Notes: generated from the sequence alone by a model not told the origin. A DNA stretch of 6,136 nt from Anaerolineales bacterium UBA2232 (GCA_002348045.1 DDYO01000293.1:16156-22291), one strand, 5' to 3'; positions 1 through 6,136 are shown, counted from the stretch's first letter. Program-made: numbers and translations.

Positions 1-923
1 ACGCTGACCACGGGTGTACCGCAAGCCATGGCCTCCAGGGGTGGCAAGCCAAAGCCTTCATACACTGACGGAAAGGCAAAGCACGATGCCAGGGAGTACA
101 ACGCCGGCAGGTCATCATCGGGGACAAAGCCCAGGAAGCGAACGTGGTCCTGAAGCTGGAGCTCGGCGACCCGCTGGAGTGTGCTATCGAACAACCAGCC
201 GAGACGTCCGACGATGATGAGTTGGACGTCCTCGTGGTGAGCGATCTGACCGAATGCCTCGATGAGCCTCGTGAGGTTCTTGCGAGGTTGCACCGTACCC
301 ACCGCCAACACGAACCGATCAGGCAACCGGTAGCGCGCGCGTGTAGCCAGCAACGCCTGTGCATTCTCGACTGGGCGAAATCGCTGGTGCACGCCCGCAT
401 ACACCACCTGGACGCGCCCGGGATCCACATTCAGCCAATTGATGACATCTTCACGAGTGGCATTCGAGTCCGCAAGCACCAGTTCTGCCCGCCGTACCGA
501 GTCCGGCACTACCTTGTGCAAGTAGGACAGCAGGCTTGCGTCGGTGAACTCGGGAAAGCGTAGAAACGACAGGTCGTGGATGGTGACAACTCCCTTGGCC
601 CTGTGCAAGGGTGCCAGGGCAAAGTCAGGACAGTGAAATACTTGGACCCATCCTGTAAGAAGGTCAGCATACAGGGGAAGCCCCAGCCGGTGCCAAAGGA
701 TGGTTAGAGCGCGGAACGTCAGAGGCAACCGTACGCTGCGAACGTTGGGTGTCTTTGGCACAGCACGCTCCACTTCCTCGGCGTCGGCATCCAGCCCAGG
801 CCACAGCAATATGTACTCGCTGTCGCTATCGATCTGGGTCAGTCCTTGAACCAGCTCACGGGTGTAGCGCGTGATCCCCGCGCCTGGGCGTACAGCGATG
901 CTGTAGTCAATCCCGATGCGCAT
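1..923 (-). CDS. GT4-family glycosyltransferase, 3' end cut by the window edge
   Basis: Reading from ATG at 923-921 leftwards, 307 codons stay open to base 1, so the gene is partial at its C-terminus. Seen in the translation: an N-terminal start MRIGIDYS followed by a glycine-containing acceptor-side loop (RPGAGITRYTREL, residues 12-24), VVTIHDLSF (112-120), the donor-domain segment VGTVQPRKN (208-216, with Arg214 and Lys215 expected to contact the nucleotide-sugar phosphates), IIVGRLGW (236-243), and the EX7E motif in YEGFGLPPLE (Glu289 and Glu297). These mark a retaining GT-B fold enzyme of the GT4 group, resembling mannosyltransferases of O-antigen and exopolysaccharide clusters. Such proteins usually have about 370 residues, so some 60-70 are missing. 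It should act in the cytoplasm or at the inner membrane face, adding a sugar to a lipid-linked glycan; donor and acceptor cannot be told. Its start overlaps the ligase gene by 17 bases, implying translational coupling. Confidence 0.93.
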   Translation of the reverse strand, partial: MRIGIDYSIAVRPGAGITRYTRELVQGLTQIDSDSEYILLWPGLDADAEEVERAVPKTPNVRSVRLPLTFRALTILWHRLGLPLYADLLTGWVQVFHCPDFALAPLHRAKGVVTIHDLSFLRFPEFTDASLLSYLHKVVPDSVRRAELVLADSNATREDVINWLNVDPGRVQVVYAGVHQRFRPVENAQALLATRARYRLPDRFVLAVGTVQPRKNLTRLIEAFGQIAHHEDVQLIIVGRLGWLFDSTLQRVAELQLQDHVRFLGFVPDDDLPALYSLASCFAFPSVYEGFGLPPLEAMACGTPVVS

Positions 924-2394
924 CGCAAGTCCCCGTCTCCCCTTGGGCAGTCAGAGTCAAACCTAGCAGCAGCGCGAGCTGGATGTGCATACCGTGTACG
1001 AAAAGGTTGTCAAACAGATTGTGCGTCGCCAGATGTACCAGTAGGCCCAGCGCGCCCAGTGATACCGCCCGCCAGTATCCTTGGGAGCGGCCCACTGCCC
1101 TCAGGGTGTGAACGAAACAGCTTGCCAACAGTGCCAGGAAAGCCAGCAAGCCAACGAGGCCTGTCTCAGCCGCGACGTTCAAGTAATAGTTGTGGGCGTG
1201 GCCCAACGGGTCCTGCCAGCGCCCTAGAGCATAGCGGGGATAGGCAACGGCATAGTTGCCGATGCCCACTCCGGTCCACGGGTGATCGCCGAACATTCCC
1301 AGGGCGGCCTGCCAGTGGGCCATCCGTTCCAGAACGGCAAAGTTGGCATCGTCAACCTGAGTGGCCTGCACGTCCACTCCGCCGATGTAAGGAAAGAAGT
1401 CCGATACGCGCTGCAGAAGCGACGGGGGCAGGTACGCTGCGCCACCGACCGCCAGGACATAGGTCAGGGCGATGGCTCCTGCCAGGGTCAACATCAGCGC
1501 GGAACGGCTTCTCACGACGGTTACCACCGTCAGCGCTGCCGCTATGCCCACCCAGGCGCCGCGGGACCAGCTCATCACCGCCGCCGCAGCCATCAACAAG
1601 AAAGAGACCACCAAGCCCAGACCCAGCAGACAGGCAGGAATGCGAGGCCCCAGGATGAAGGACGTCGCCTCCGGCCCTAGTTGATTGCTGGCGCGCGGTG
1701 TCGGCTTTCGACAAGACGACACAGCCTCCCACGACAGGGCATACGCCAGGGGGAGGCTCAGCCCAAGGTAGCCGGCAAACGGATTGGGCTGGTCAAAATG
1801 CCCGTAAGCGCGCATGAAGCGTCCAAATAGCAGGAATCCCTCAGGACCGACGCGCCGAACGAACTGGTAGATGCCGGTAAGTGCTTCGGCGCTGCCGGCA
1901 AGGATCAGCGCCGCGATCACCCAGCGCGCCCAGCGCTGGTCCAGGCACTGGGTGATGAACAGGTACACCACGAGGACCTGTGCCCATTTGGAAATCTCTT
2001 TCACGGCTGGCGCTAATGACGTGGAGGCCAGGGAAGAAAATGAGATAGCGCCCAGAAAGGCGATCAGGGGCACAAGCAGGGTAGGCCGCGACACGATGAT
2101 GCGACGCTGCGCTGTCATGCGGGCGAACCACGCGGCAGTCAGCGCAGCGACCAGCAGGTCAGTGGCGGTGAGGCTGAGCGGGCCTGCGGGGAATCTGATG
2201 AGCGTACCAAAGGGAACACTCACGGCCAGTCCAACCAGAGCCAACTGAGGGTGAGATAGAAGGCCGAGCAGCCCCACAGCGCCCACAATGAGCAATAGGG
2301 CATGCTGCCAGGGTAGCAAGACCAAGGCTACGCCTAGCAGCACGATTGCCAGAACTGCGATTAGGTTGTGGAAACGGAAATGAGGCATTGCCAA
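907..2394 (-). CDS. O-antigen ligase / polysaccharide polymerase family (Wzy_C) membrane protein
   Basis: This 495-residue, very hydrophobic protein has about 12 likely membrane segments (roughly residues 10-28, 31-57, 73-93, 104-124, 137-150, 158-176, 203-222, 254-276, 279-294, 299-318, 410-428 and 464-484). The Wzy_C core shows SRGAWVG (277-283), a long extracytoplasmic stretch to about 400, HPWTGVGIGNY (371-381) and HAHNYYLN. His401-Asn402 followed by nine residues and GLVG fits the ligase motif H[NSQ]X9GXX[GTY]; the motif His and the SRG Arg are functionally important in WaaL-type ligases. The family moves or polymerises undecaprenyl-linked glycans on the outer membrane face; the sequence cannot separate ligase, polymerase or protein glycosylase roles. 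Start: a TTG at 2394 has GGGGAG (2404-2409) nine bases upstream, while the ATG at 2388 lies 15 bases from it, so I prefer TTG with moderate confidence. It lies 24 bases after the ANTAR regulator and overlaps the glycosyltransferase by 17 bases. Confidence 0.92.
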   Translation of the reverse strand: MAMPHFRFHNLIAVLAIVLLGVALVLLPWQHALLLIVGAVGLLGLLSHPQLALVGLAVSVPFGTLIRFPAGPLSLTATDLLVAALTAAWFARMTAQRRIIVSRPTLLVPLIAFLGAISFSSLASTSLAPAVKEISKWAQVLVVYLFITQCLDQRWARWVIAALILAGSAEALTGIYQFVRRVGPEGFLLFGRFMRAYGHFDQPNPFAGYLGLSLPLAYALSWEAVSSCRKPTPRASNQLGPEATSFILGPRIPACLLGLGLVVSFLLMAAAAVMSWSRGAWVGIAAALTVVTVVRSRSALMLTLAGAIALTYVLAVGGAAYLPPSLLQRVSDFFPYIGGVDVQATQVDDANFAVLERMAHWQAALGMFGDHPWTGVGIGNYAVAYPRYALGRWQDPLGHAHNYYLNVAAETGLVGLLAFLALLASCFVHTLRAVGRSQGYWRAVSLGALGLLVHLATHNLFDNLFVHGMHIQLALLLGLTLTAQGETGTCDAHRD

Positions 2395-2402
2395 GTCGGC
2401 GT

Positions 2403-2419
2403 GCTCCCCGCGCTGGAGC
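2403..2419 (-). promoter_or_regulatory. Candidate RNA hairpin holding the Shine-Dalgarno of the ligase gene
   Basis: In the minus-strand transcript GCTCC (2419-2415) and GGAGC (2407-2403) form a perfect 5-bp stem around the 7-base loop AGCGCGG (2414-2408). The ligase Shine-Dalgarno GGGGAG (2409-2404) lies in the 3' arm and end of the loop, and the 5' arm begins with the last base of the ANTAR gene's TAG stop. No U-tract follows, so it is not an intrinsic terminator. It could limit ligase translation unless opened by ribosomes finishing the regulator gene or by a bound factor. The loop has A at position 1 and G at position 4, as ANTAR-bound loops do, but those are hexaloops in tandem. The pairing is visible in the sequence; the function is inferred. 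Confidence 0.35.
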
Positions 2420-3000
2420 TACTCTTCTACCTCACGCGCCAGGATGATGGCCTCGGCGATCTCCTTCATCGGACGGCGGGTATTCATGCTCATCTTCTGA
2501 ATGCGTCGGAACGCCTCCTGCTCGGTAAGCCCCTGAGAGTCCATAAGGATGCCCTTAGCCCGATCCACCAGCTTGCGAGTCTCGAGGGTATCCTTGAGGT
2601 CTTCCATCTCTTTCTGCAGAGTGCGGAACTCCTCGAAGCGGGACAAGGTGACCTCGATCGCGGGAGCCAGGTTGGACTCTCGGAACGGTTTCACGAGATA
2701 GCCGACCACACCCGCCTGCTTCGCCCGCTCCACTAAATCCTGCTGGCTGTAGGCAGTGAGCAGCAGTACGGGCGCGATCTTTTCCTGCGTCAGGATCTGG
2801 GCGGCCTCAATGCCGTCCATGCCTGGCATTTTGACATCCATGATGACCAGATCTGGTCTCAGCTCACGGGCAAGATTTGCTGCGCTCTGCCCATCGCTTG
2901 CCTCACCCACAACGAGGTACCCCAGATTGGTCAGCATTTCACGGAGGTCCATCAGGATAATGGATTCATCATCTGCAATCACGACTCTTTTGCGGTTCAC
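2419..3000 (-). CDS. pdtaR: ANTAR-domain response regulator (PdtaR/EutV type)
   Basis: This 193-residue protein has an N-terminal REC domain (about 4-118) with the acidic pair Asp10-Asp11, phosphoacceptor Asp55 (VIMDVKMPG), Thr82 and Lys104 (LVKPF), all in the expected order. A helical, probably coiled-coil linker (about 118-140) leads into a C-terminal ANTAR domain (about 138-190), seen as LVDRAKGILMDSQGLTEQEAF and the following RPMKEIAEAII. Its length and layout match PdtaR (Rv1626) and EutV. In this family phosphorylation promotes dimerisation and binding of the ANTAR helices to paired RNA hairpins, which prevents transcription termination; it does not bind DNA promoters. Its expected phosphodonor is the kinase encoded just upstream: the GTG start overlaps that gene's TGA by 4 bases (GTGA), and GGGAGG lies nine bases before the start. 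All key residues are present. The gene symbol is by family resemblance. RNA targets are unknown. Confidence 0.95.
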   Translation of the reverse strand: MNRKRVVIADDESIILMDLREMLTNLGYLVVGEASDGQSAANLARELRPDLVIMDVKMPGMDGIEAAQILTQEKIAPVLLLTAYSQQDLVERAKQAGVVGYLVKPFRESNLAPAIEVTLSRFEEFRTLQKEMEDLKDTLETRKLVDRAKGILMDSQGLTEQEAFRRIQKMSMNTRRPMKEIAEAIILAREVEE

Positions 3001-4484
3001 TCTTTTGTGCCTCCCAAAGATGTCTTGGGGAAAGTGACTATCGCGCTCACCCCGTTTTCGCCGCGCAACTCAAACCTGCCCTTGAGATCATTGTGTACCA
3101 GTGTCTGCACGATGCGCAAACCCAGACCACCCTGGCCATTGAGGCTAAAATCACTGGGCAGGCCGCTACCATCATCACCAATCTCGATGATGGCGTGCTG
3201 TCCGTCATCGGTCAATGCAACTCTGATCTCGCCCGAGTTTCTGTACTCAAAGCCATGCTCGATAGCATTCTGAAGTAGCTCGTTGATCACCAGTGCGCAA
3301 GCCGTCGCCTGCTGAGCAGTCAGGTAAATGCCCGGCCCCTCTAGGTTAAAGCGAATCTCTTTGGCCGGATCCACGACACTCTGCGCCATCTGGTCGGTGA
3401 TGCGTTGAGCCACGTCGCGGAGGTTGATTACTCCTGTGCTGTTATACGACAAGAATTCGTGGACAACGGCCACGCTGAGAATGCGATTGACGCTCTCCTG
3501 CAGAGCGAGCTGCACCTCGCCTGACGAAGACCGGCGCAACTGCAAACGTAGCAATGAAGCTATGGCCTGGAGATTGTTCTTGACGCGGTGGTGCACCTCC
3601 TCGATCATTGCCATCTTGGCTTTCAGCTCTTGCTCGCGGTCTCTCGCCTCAGTCTCGTCGTGAACGGTAAGCATCACCGCAACGATGGCCGACGAAAGCG
3701 AAGGTTGTCCACCCCGAAGGCTTTGCAAGAGCCGAGCCCATCCACTCCGCACGGTGATCGGCAGGGCCTTGCGTATCCAGATGCGGCCGTGCTCCGGGGT
3801 CTCCCGCTCCAGGCATGCCCCGGACCGTACGGCTTCCTCCATCAGCTCCGCATCGGCCGTTTCGATTCGGTATATGCTGTGGCGAACCAGGTTGGTCTGA
3901 TAGCCGATGCGGCGAAAAAGGTTACTGGCAATGCCACTGGCATATTGGATTCTGCGTTGAATGTCAACGACCAGGATACCATCGTGCTCACCAAATGGCG
4001 ACAAGCTCTCAACCCCCAGTAGCTCGCCGCGTAAGACCATCTCCTGAAGCTGCCGCAGAGCGCGCCGGAAGGCAGGACTGCGACGGCGATGTCGCTCGTG
4101 GGCCAGCAGGTTGGTTTCAATGCTCAGGGCAGCAATCGGCTGTCTCTGAGCGCCCAACACGGGCAACACGTCGCGAACGATCGGAGCATCGCGCACTGTA
4201 CCGTGCTGGATGCCGTGCCCCCAATTGGCTCCGGAGAAGGCATGGAAAACCCAAGGAACAACACGCGCAGTGACTCGCCGGCCCACCAGGTCCTCTTCGT
4301 AGATCGGGAAGATGGAACGAGGCCTCGCCTGCTCCCAGATCAGCGCTTCTTGCGCGTCCGAGAACACGTACAACAACAGGTCACTGCGGCTCAGGTCCGC
4401 CAAGATCGGCAGAGCTCGCTGGATGCGCTCCAGGAGGCTGACGTCCTCGACGGATAATCTGGGTTGGTAATGACTCACGTCCAC
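2997..4484 (-). CDS. pdtaS: Soluble sensor histidine kinase, HisKA_2 type (PdtaS/EutW family)
   Basis: This 495-residue protein has no membrane segment, so it should sense a cytosolic signal. The N-terminal part (about 15-155, with ILADLSRSDLLLYVF) resembles the GAF-like sensor domain (H_kinase_N) of PdtaS. A PAS-like domain follows (about 160-275, starting FGEHDGILVVD). A short helix (280-292) leads to the HisKA_2 dimerisation and phosphotransfer segment EEVHHRVKNNLQ, with the phosphoacceptor in the His298-His299 pair, probably His299 of HRVKNN. The ATPase domain shows the N box NELLQNAIEH (401-410), G1 DDGSGLP (437-443) and G2 GGLGLRIVQTL (452-462). In the family such kinases phosphorylate an ANTAR regulator; PdtaS partners PdtaR and EutW partners EutV, and here that partner is the overlapping next gene. 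The ligand is unknown. The GTG start at 4484 has only a distant AAGGA (4497-4501, 12 bases away), so the start is moderately certain; GTG at 4478 is an alternative. It is first in the operon. Confidence 0.94.
   Translation of the reverse strand: MDVSHYQPRLSVEDVSLLERIQRALPILADLSRSDLLLYVFSDAQEALIWEQARPRSIFPIYEEDLVGRRVTARVVPWVFHAFSGANWGHGIQHGTVRDAPIVRDVLPVLGAQRQPIAALSIETNLLAHERHRRRSPAFRRALRQLQEMVLRGELLGVESLSPFGEHDGILVVDIQRRIQYASGIASNLFRRIGYQTNLVRHSIYRIETADAELMEEAVRSGACLERETPEHGRIWIRKALPITVRSGWARLLQSLRGGQPSLSSAIVAVMLTVHDETEARDREQELKAKMAMIEEVHHRVKNNLQAIASLLRLQLRRSSSGEVQLALQESVNRILSVAVVHEFLSYNSTGVINLRDVAQRITDQMAQSVVDPAKEIRFNLEGPGIYLTAQQATACALVINELLQNAIEHGFEYRNSGEIRVALTDDGQHAIIEIGDDGSGLPSDFSLNGQGGLGLRIVQTLVHNDLKGRFELRGENGVSAIVTFPKTSLGGTKE
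3010..3015 (-). promoter_or_regulatory. Ribosome binding site of the ANTAR regulator
   Basis: GGGAGG on the minus strand lies nine bases before the GTG at 3000-2998, inside the last codons of the kinase gene. It fixes the GTG start and supports coupled translation of kinase and regulator. Confidence 0.75.
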
Positions 4485-4514
4485 GAGCGGTTCTCATCCT
4501 TGAGTTGCGGCTGG

Positions 4515-4540
4515 CGTCGGGCAAACGCGACAGGCAAAGC
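4515..4540. repeat. Imperfect 13-base tandem repeat at the predicted start of the kinase operon transcript
   Basis: On the plus strand CGTCGGGCAAACG (4515-4527) is followed directly by CGACAGGCAAAGC (4528-4540); 9 of 13 positions agree, including a shared GGCAAA core. The pair lies immediately downstream of the minus-strand -10 box and covers the expected transcription start near 4536. Its placement would suit a repressor site, but no known operator is recognised. Confidence 0.35.
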
Positions 4541-4542
4541 CC

Positions 4543-4571
4543 ATTATACCGTATCTGGCCTGGAGGACCAA
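4543..4571 (-). promoter_or_regulatory. Sigma-70-type promoter of the kinase-regulator-glycan operon
   Basis: On the minus strand a -35 TTGGTC (4571-4566) is separated by 17 bases from a perfect -10 TATAAT (4548-4543). Transcription would start near 4536, giving a leader of about 50 bases before the kinase GTG at 4484. The -10 match and spacing are strong; the -35 matches the TTGACA consensus at only 3 of 6 positions. Confidence 0.65.
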
Positions 4572-4637
4572 AGCAGCAATGTTCTTGCTTCGCTCATGCT
4601 TCCCGGGAGGTGGCGGCGCAAGATCCATTCTCGCGTA

Positions 4638-4654
4638 CCTTGAGCGGATCAAGG
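4638..4654. repeat. Perfect 6-bp inverted repeat with 5-base spacer
   Basis: CCTTGA (4638-4643) and TCAAGG (4649-4654) flank GCGGA. The dyad lies in the middle of the divergent region, about 120 bases upstream of the glpK -35 and about 65 bases upstream of the operon -35. It could be a regulator site for either unit, but a short dyad of this kind can arise by chance. Confidence 0.25.
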
Positions 4655-4772
4655 ACACGCCGGCCTTCGTCCTCATAGCTGAACGCGCGATTGAAGCACA
4701 GTCGCTCACACTCACGTGCCCAACGGGACGCGGCGAGCACATGCTGAGGATTGTGTTTGAGGTACGGGATGC

Positions 4773-4802
4773 TTGACGCGCCCAGCGCCGCTTGCCTATA
4801 AT
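4773..4802 (+). promoter_or_regulatory. Sigma-70-type promoter of glpK
   Basis: TTGACG (4773-4778) is a 5-of-6 match to the -35 consensus, and TATAAT (4797-4802) is a perfect -10, with an 18-base spacer. The start of transcription should fall around 4808-4810, leaving a leader of about 40 bases. The perfect 8-base palindrome TCATATGA (4809-4816) sits right at or just after that start. Confidence 0.8.
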
Positions 4803-4816
4803 GCGCCATCATATGA

Positions 4817-4829
4817 CCTGACCCTCAGG
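4817..4829 (+). promoter_or_regulatory. Small hairpin in the glpK leader
   Basis: CCTGA (4817-4821) and TCAGG (4825-4829) form a perfect 5-bp stem with a 3-base CCC loop. It lies between the predicted transcription start and the Shine-Dalgarno, eight bases upstream of the latter. There is no U-tract, so it is not a terminator. It may affect mRNA stability or simply be chance. Confidence 0.25.
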
Positions 4830-4837
4830 CTGGCAAC

Positions 4838-4843
4838 AGGAGG
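4838..4843 (+). promoter_or_regulatory. Ribosome binding site of glpK
   Basis: A consensus AGGAGG lies five bases before ATG 4849, which fixes the start of glycerol kinase. Confidence 0.85.
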
Positions 4844-4848
4844 TGCAG

Positions 4849-6136
4849 ATGACCGCTCGTTACGCGGCCGCCATAGATCAGGGCACCACAAGCACTCGGT
4901 TCATGGCCTTTGATCGTCAGGGCCGCGTAGTGTGCCAGCACCAATTGGAGCATGCCCAGATCTACCCTCAGGCGGGATGGGTTGAACATGACCCCATGGA
5001 GATCTGGCAACGCACGCAAGAGGTCATCCGCGGGGGGCTGACCGCGGGCAACTTGCGTCCTCAGGATATTACTTCGCTTGGCGTGGCCAACCAGCGAGAG
5101 ACCACCGTTGTCTGGGATCCGCTGACCGGCAAGCCATACTGCAACGCGATCGTCTGGCAATGTACCCGAACCAAGGCCATCTGTGATCGATTGGCCCAGG
5201 ACGGCGGCCAGGACCGATTCCGGAACAAGGTGGGGCTGCCGCTGGCAACCTACTTCTCTGGCCCCAAGCTGGTCTGGATTCTGGACAATGTCTCGGGCGT
5301 TCGCGCGGCGGCCGAGCGAGGACGTGCTGTCTTTGGCACCATTGACACTTGGCTCATCTGGTGGTTGACCGGAGGACCTGACGGCGGGGTACACATTACC
5401 GATGTGAGCAATGCCAGCCGGACAATGCTGATGAACCTGCGAACGCTGGACTGGGATGACGAGATTCTCAGGATCCTGAACATCCCCAGGCAACTACTGC
5501 CGCGCATTTGTTCGTCGAGCTCGCCTGAAGCTTACGGTGCAACGCGGGGTGACGGTCCCTTCGGCATGTCCATCCCGGTGTGCGGCGCCCTGGGAGACCA
5601 GCAGGCTGCCCTGGTAGGCCAAACCTGCTTCACGTCCGGCGAAGCCAAGAATACCTATGGGACGGGATGCTTCCTCCTGATGAACACCGGTGAGGAACCT
5701 GTTGCCAGCGAGAGTGGCCTGCTGACTACTGTGGGATACAGGTTTGGCTCTGATCCAGCAGTGTACTGTCTGGAAGGATCCATTGCCATCACCGGCGCTC
5801 TGGTGCAGTGGTTAAGGGACAACCTGGGATTCTTCAGCGCTTCTTCGCAAATCGAGCAGCTGGCGCGAGAGGTACAGGACAACGGGGGAGCCTATATCGT
5901 CCCGGCGTTCTCGGGGCTCTTTGCACCATACTGGCGCAGCGACGCCCGAGGCGTCATCGTGGGTCTGACCCGTTTTGTGAACAAGAGCCACCTATGCCGG
6001 GCCGCCCTTGAGGCGACCGCATACCAGACCAAGGATGTCCTGGATGCCATGGAACAGGATTCAGGGGTCAAACTGGCATCGCTGAGAGTGGATGGCGGAA
6101 TGGTTGGGAACGAGCTTCTGATGCAGTTCCAGGCGT
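4849..6136 (+). CDS. glpK: Glycerol kinase, 3' end cut by the window edge
   Basis: The frame from ATG 4849 stays open for 429 codons to the window end; the family has about 500 residues, so about 70 are missing. The enzyme transfers phosphate from ATP to glycerol, giving sn-glycerol 3-phosphate in the cytoplasm for lipid synthesis or catabolism through glycerol-3-phosphate dehydrogenase. Seen: phosphate-binding loop [10 protein letters not shown] (8-17), [12 protein letters not shown] (79-90) with glycerol-binding Arg83 and Glu84, Tyr135, and [13 protein letters not shown] (246-258) with Asp250 as catalytic base and Gln251. [10 protein letters not shown] (268-277), [11 protein letters not shown] and the FGGY-family signature [16 protein letters not shown] at the very end follow. 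These separate it from xylulokinase and other sugar kinases. The stretch 230-245 has no His where enterococcal enzymes are phosphorylated by HPr, and aligning back from GDQQ puts Ser241 where E. coli has the fructose-1,6-bisphosphate-binding Arg236. Both classical controls may therefore be absent. It is transcribed from its own promoter. Confidence 0.97.
   Translation, partial: MTARYAAAIDQGTTSTRFMAFDRQGRVVCQHQLEHAQIYPQAGWVEHDPMEIWQRTQEVIRGGLTAGNLRPQDITSLGVANQRETTVVWDPLTGKPYCNAIVWQCTRTKAICDRLAQDGGQDRFRNKVGLPLATYFSGPKLVWILDNVSGVRAAAERGRAVFGTIDTWLIWWLTGGPDGGVHITDVSNASRTMLMNLRTLDWDDEILRILNIPRQLLPRICSSSSPEAYGATRGDGPFGMSIPVCGALGDQQAALVGQTCFTSGEAKNTYGTGCFLLMNTGEEPVASESGLLTTVGYRFGSDPAVYCLEGSIAITGALVQWLRDNLGFFSASSQIEQLAREVQDNGGAYIVPAFSGLFAPYWRSDARGVIVGLTRFVNKSHLCRAALEATAYQTKDVLDAMEQDSGVKLASLRVDGGMVGNELLMQFQA

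Larger units (their letters stand above)
4485..4848. other. Divergent intergenic region between the kinase operon and glpK
   Basis: These 364 bases separate two diverging genes. They hold the minus-strand promoter (4543-4571), the plus-strand glpK promoter (4773-4802), a 13-base tandem repeat (4515-4540), a 6-bp inverted repeat (4638-4654), and a palindrome and small hairpin in the glpK leader. Several short reading frames occur, but none resembles a known family. The plus-strand frame 4579-4776 (65 codons, ATG start, GGAGG 12 bases away) is the least bad candidate for a small protein; it ends inside the glpK -35 box, and I judge it probably not a gene. I see no tRNA, riboswitch or terminator here. 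Confidence 0.6.

Noticed and set aside
144..563. A 139-codon plus-strand open frame opposite the glycosyltransferase
   Set aside because: The minus strand encodes a convincing GT4 protein with EX7E and PRKN motifs across this stretch; the plus frame has no family resemblance.
846..1658. A 270-codon plus-strand open frame opposite the ligase gene
   Set aside because: Its translation is rich in Pro, Arg, Ser and Gly with no recognisable domain, and it lies antisense to a clear Wzy_C family gene; it is a high-GC shadow frame.
2403..2419. Reading the hairpin after the regulator stop codon as a transcription terminator
   Set aside because: The transcript downstream of the stem has no run of U, and the next gene begins within a few bases.
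4579..4776. A 65-codon plus-strand frame in the divergent spacer
   Set aside because: It has an ordinary amino-acid mix but a poorly spaced ribosome binding site, no family match that I recognise, and it ends inside the glpK -35 box. I cannot support it as a gene.
4594..4812. A 72-codon minus-strand frame across the spacer
   Set aside because: It starts inside the glpK start-site region and runs through its promoter, with no recognisable motif and no plausible ribosome binding site.
4825..5493. A 222-codon minus-strand frame opposite glpK
   Set aside because: It lies antisense to an unmistakable glycerol kinase coding sequence.

Overview
The window carries five genes in two divergent units. 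It looks like a bacterial chromosome of moderately high GC with Shine-Dalgarno-led genes, GTG and TTG start codons, and sigma-70-type promoters. No phage, insertion sequence, CRISPR, rRNA or tRNA signal was found. The taxon cannot be fixed from sequence alone. A soluble PdtaS-type kinase paired with an ANTAR regulator is common in Actinobacteria, Firmicutes and Chloroflexota; I lean weakly towards Chloroflexota or a similar lineage.

Minus-strand unit (4484 down to 1, read right to left): (i) a soluble sensor histidine kinase of the PdtaS/EutW type (2997-4484); (ii) its partner, a REC-ANTAR RNA-binding response regulator of the PdtaR/EutV type (2419-3000), whose GTG start overlaps the kinase stop by 4 bases; (iii) a polytopic membrane protein of the O-antigen ligase/polymerase (Wzy_C) family (907-2394); (iv) a GT4-type glycosyltransferase (923 to beyond base 1) whose start overlaps the ligase by 17 bases. 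Spacing of -4, 24 and -17 bases and the absence of any terminator-like structure suggest one operon. A TTGGTC-17-TATAAT promoter at 4543-4571 probably drives it.

Plus-strand unit: glycerol kinase glpK (4849 to beyond 6136), with a TTGACG-18-TATAAT promoter and an AGGAGG ribosome binding site. The 364-base divergent intergenic region (4485-4848) holds both promoters plus small repeats that could be operators.

The most interesting point is the arrangement. A signalling pair whose output is normally RNA binding (antitermination) sits at the head of a cell-surface polysaccharide operon. A hairpin beginning at the last base of the ANTAR gene's stop codon contains the Shine-Dalgarno of the ligase gene. 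This suggests, but does not show, control of surface glycan synthesis at the RNA level by the operon's own regulator.
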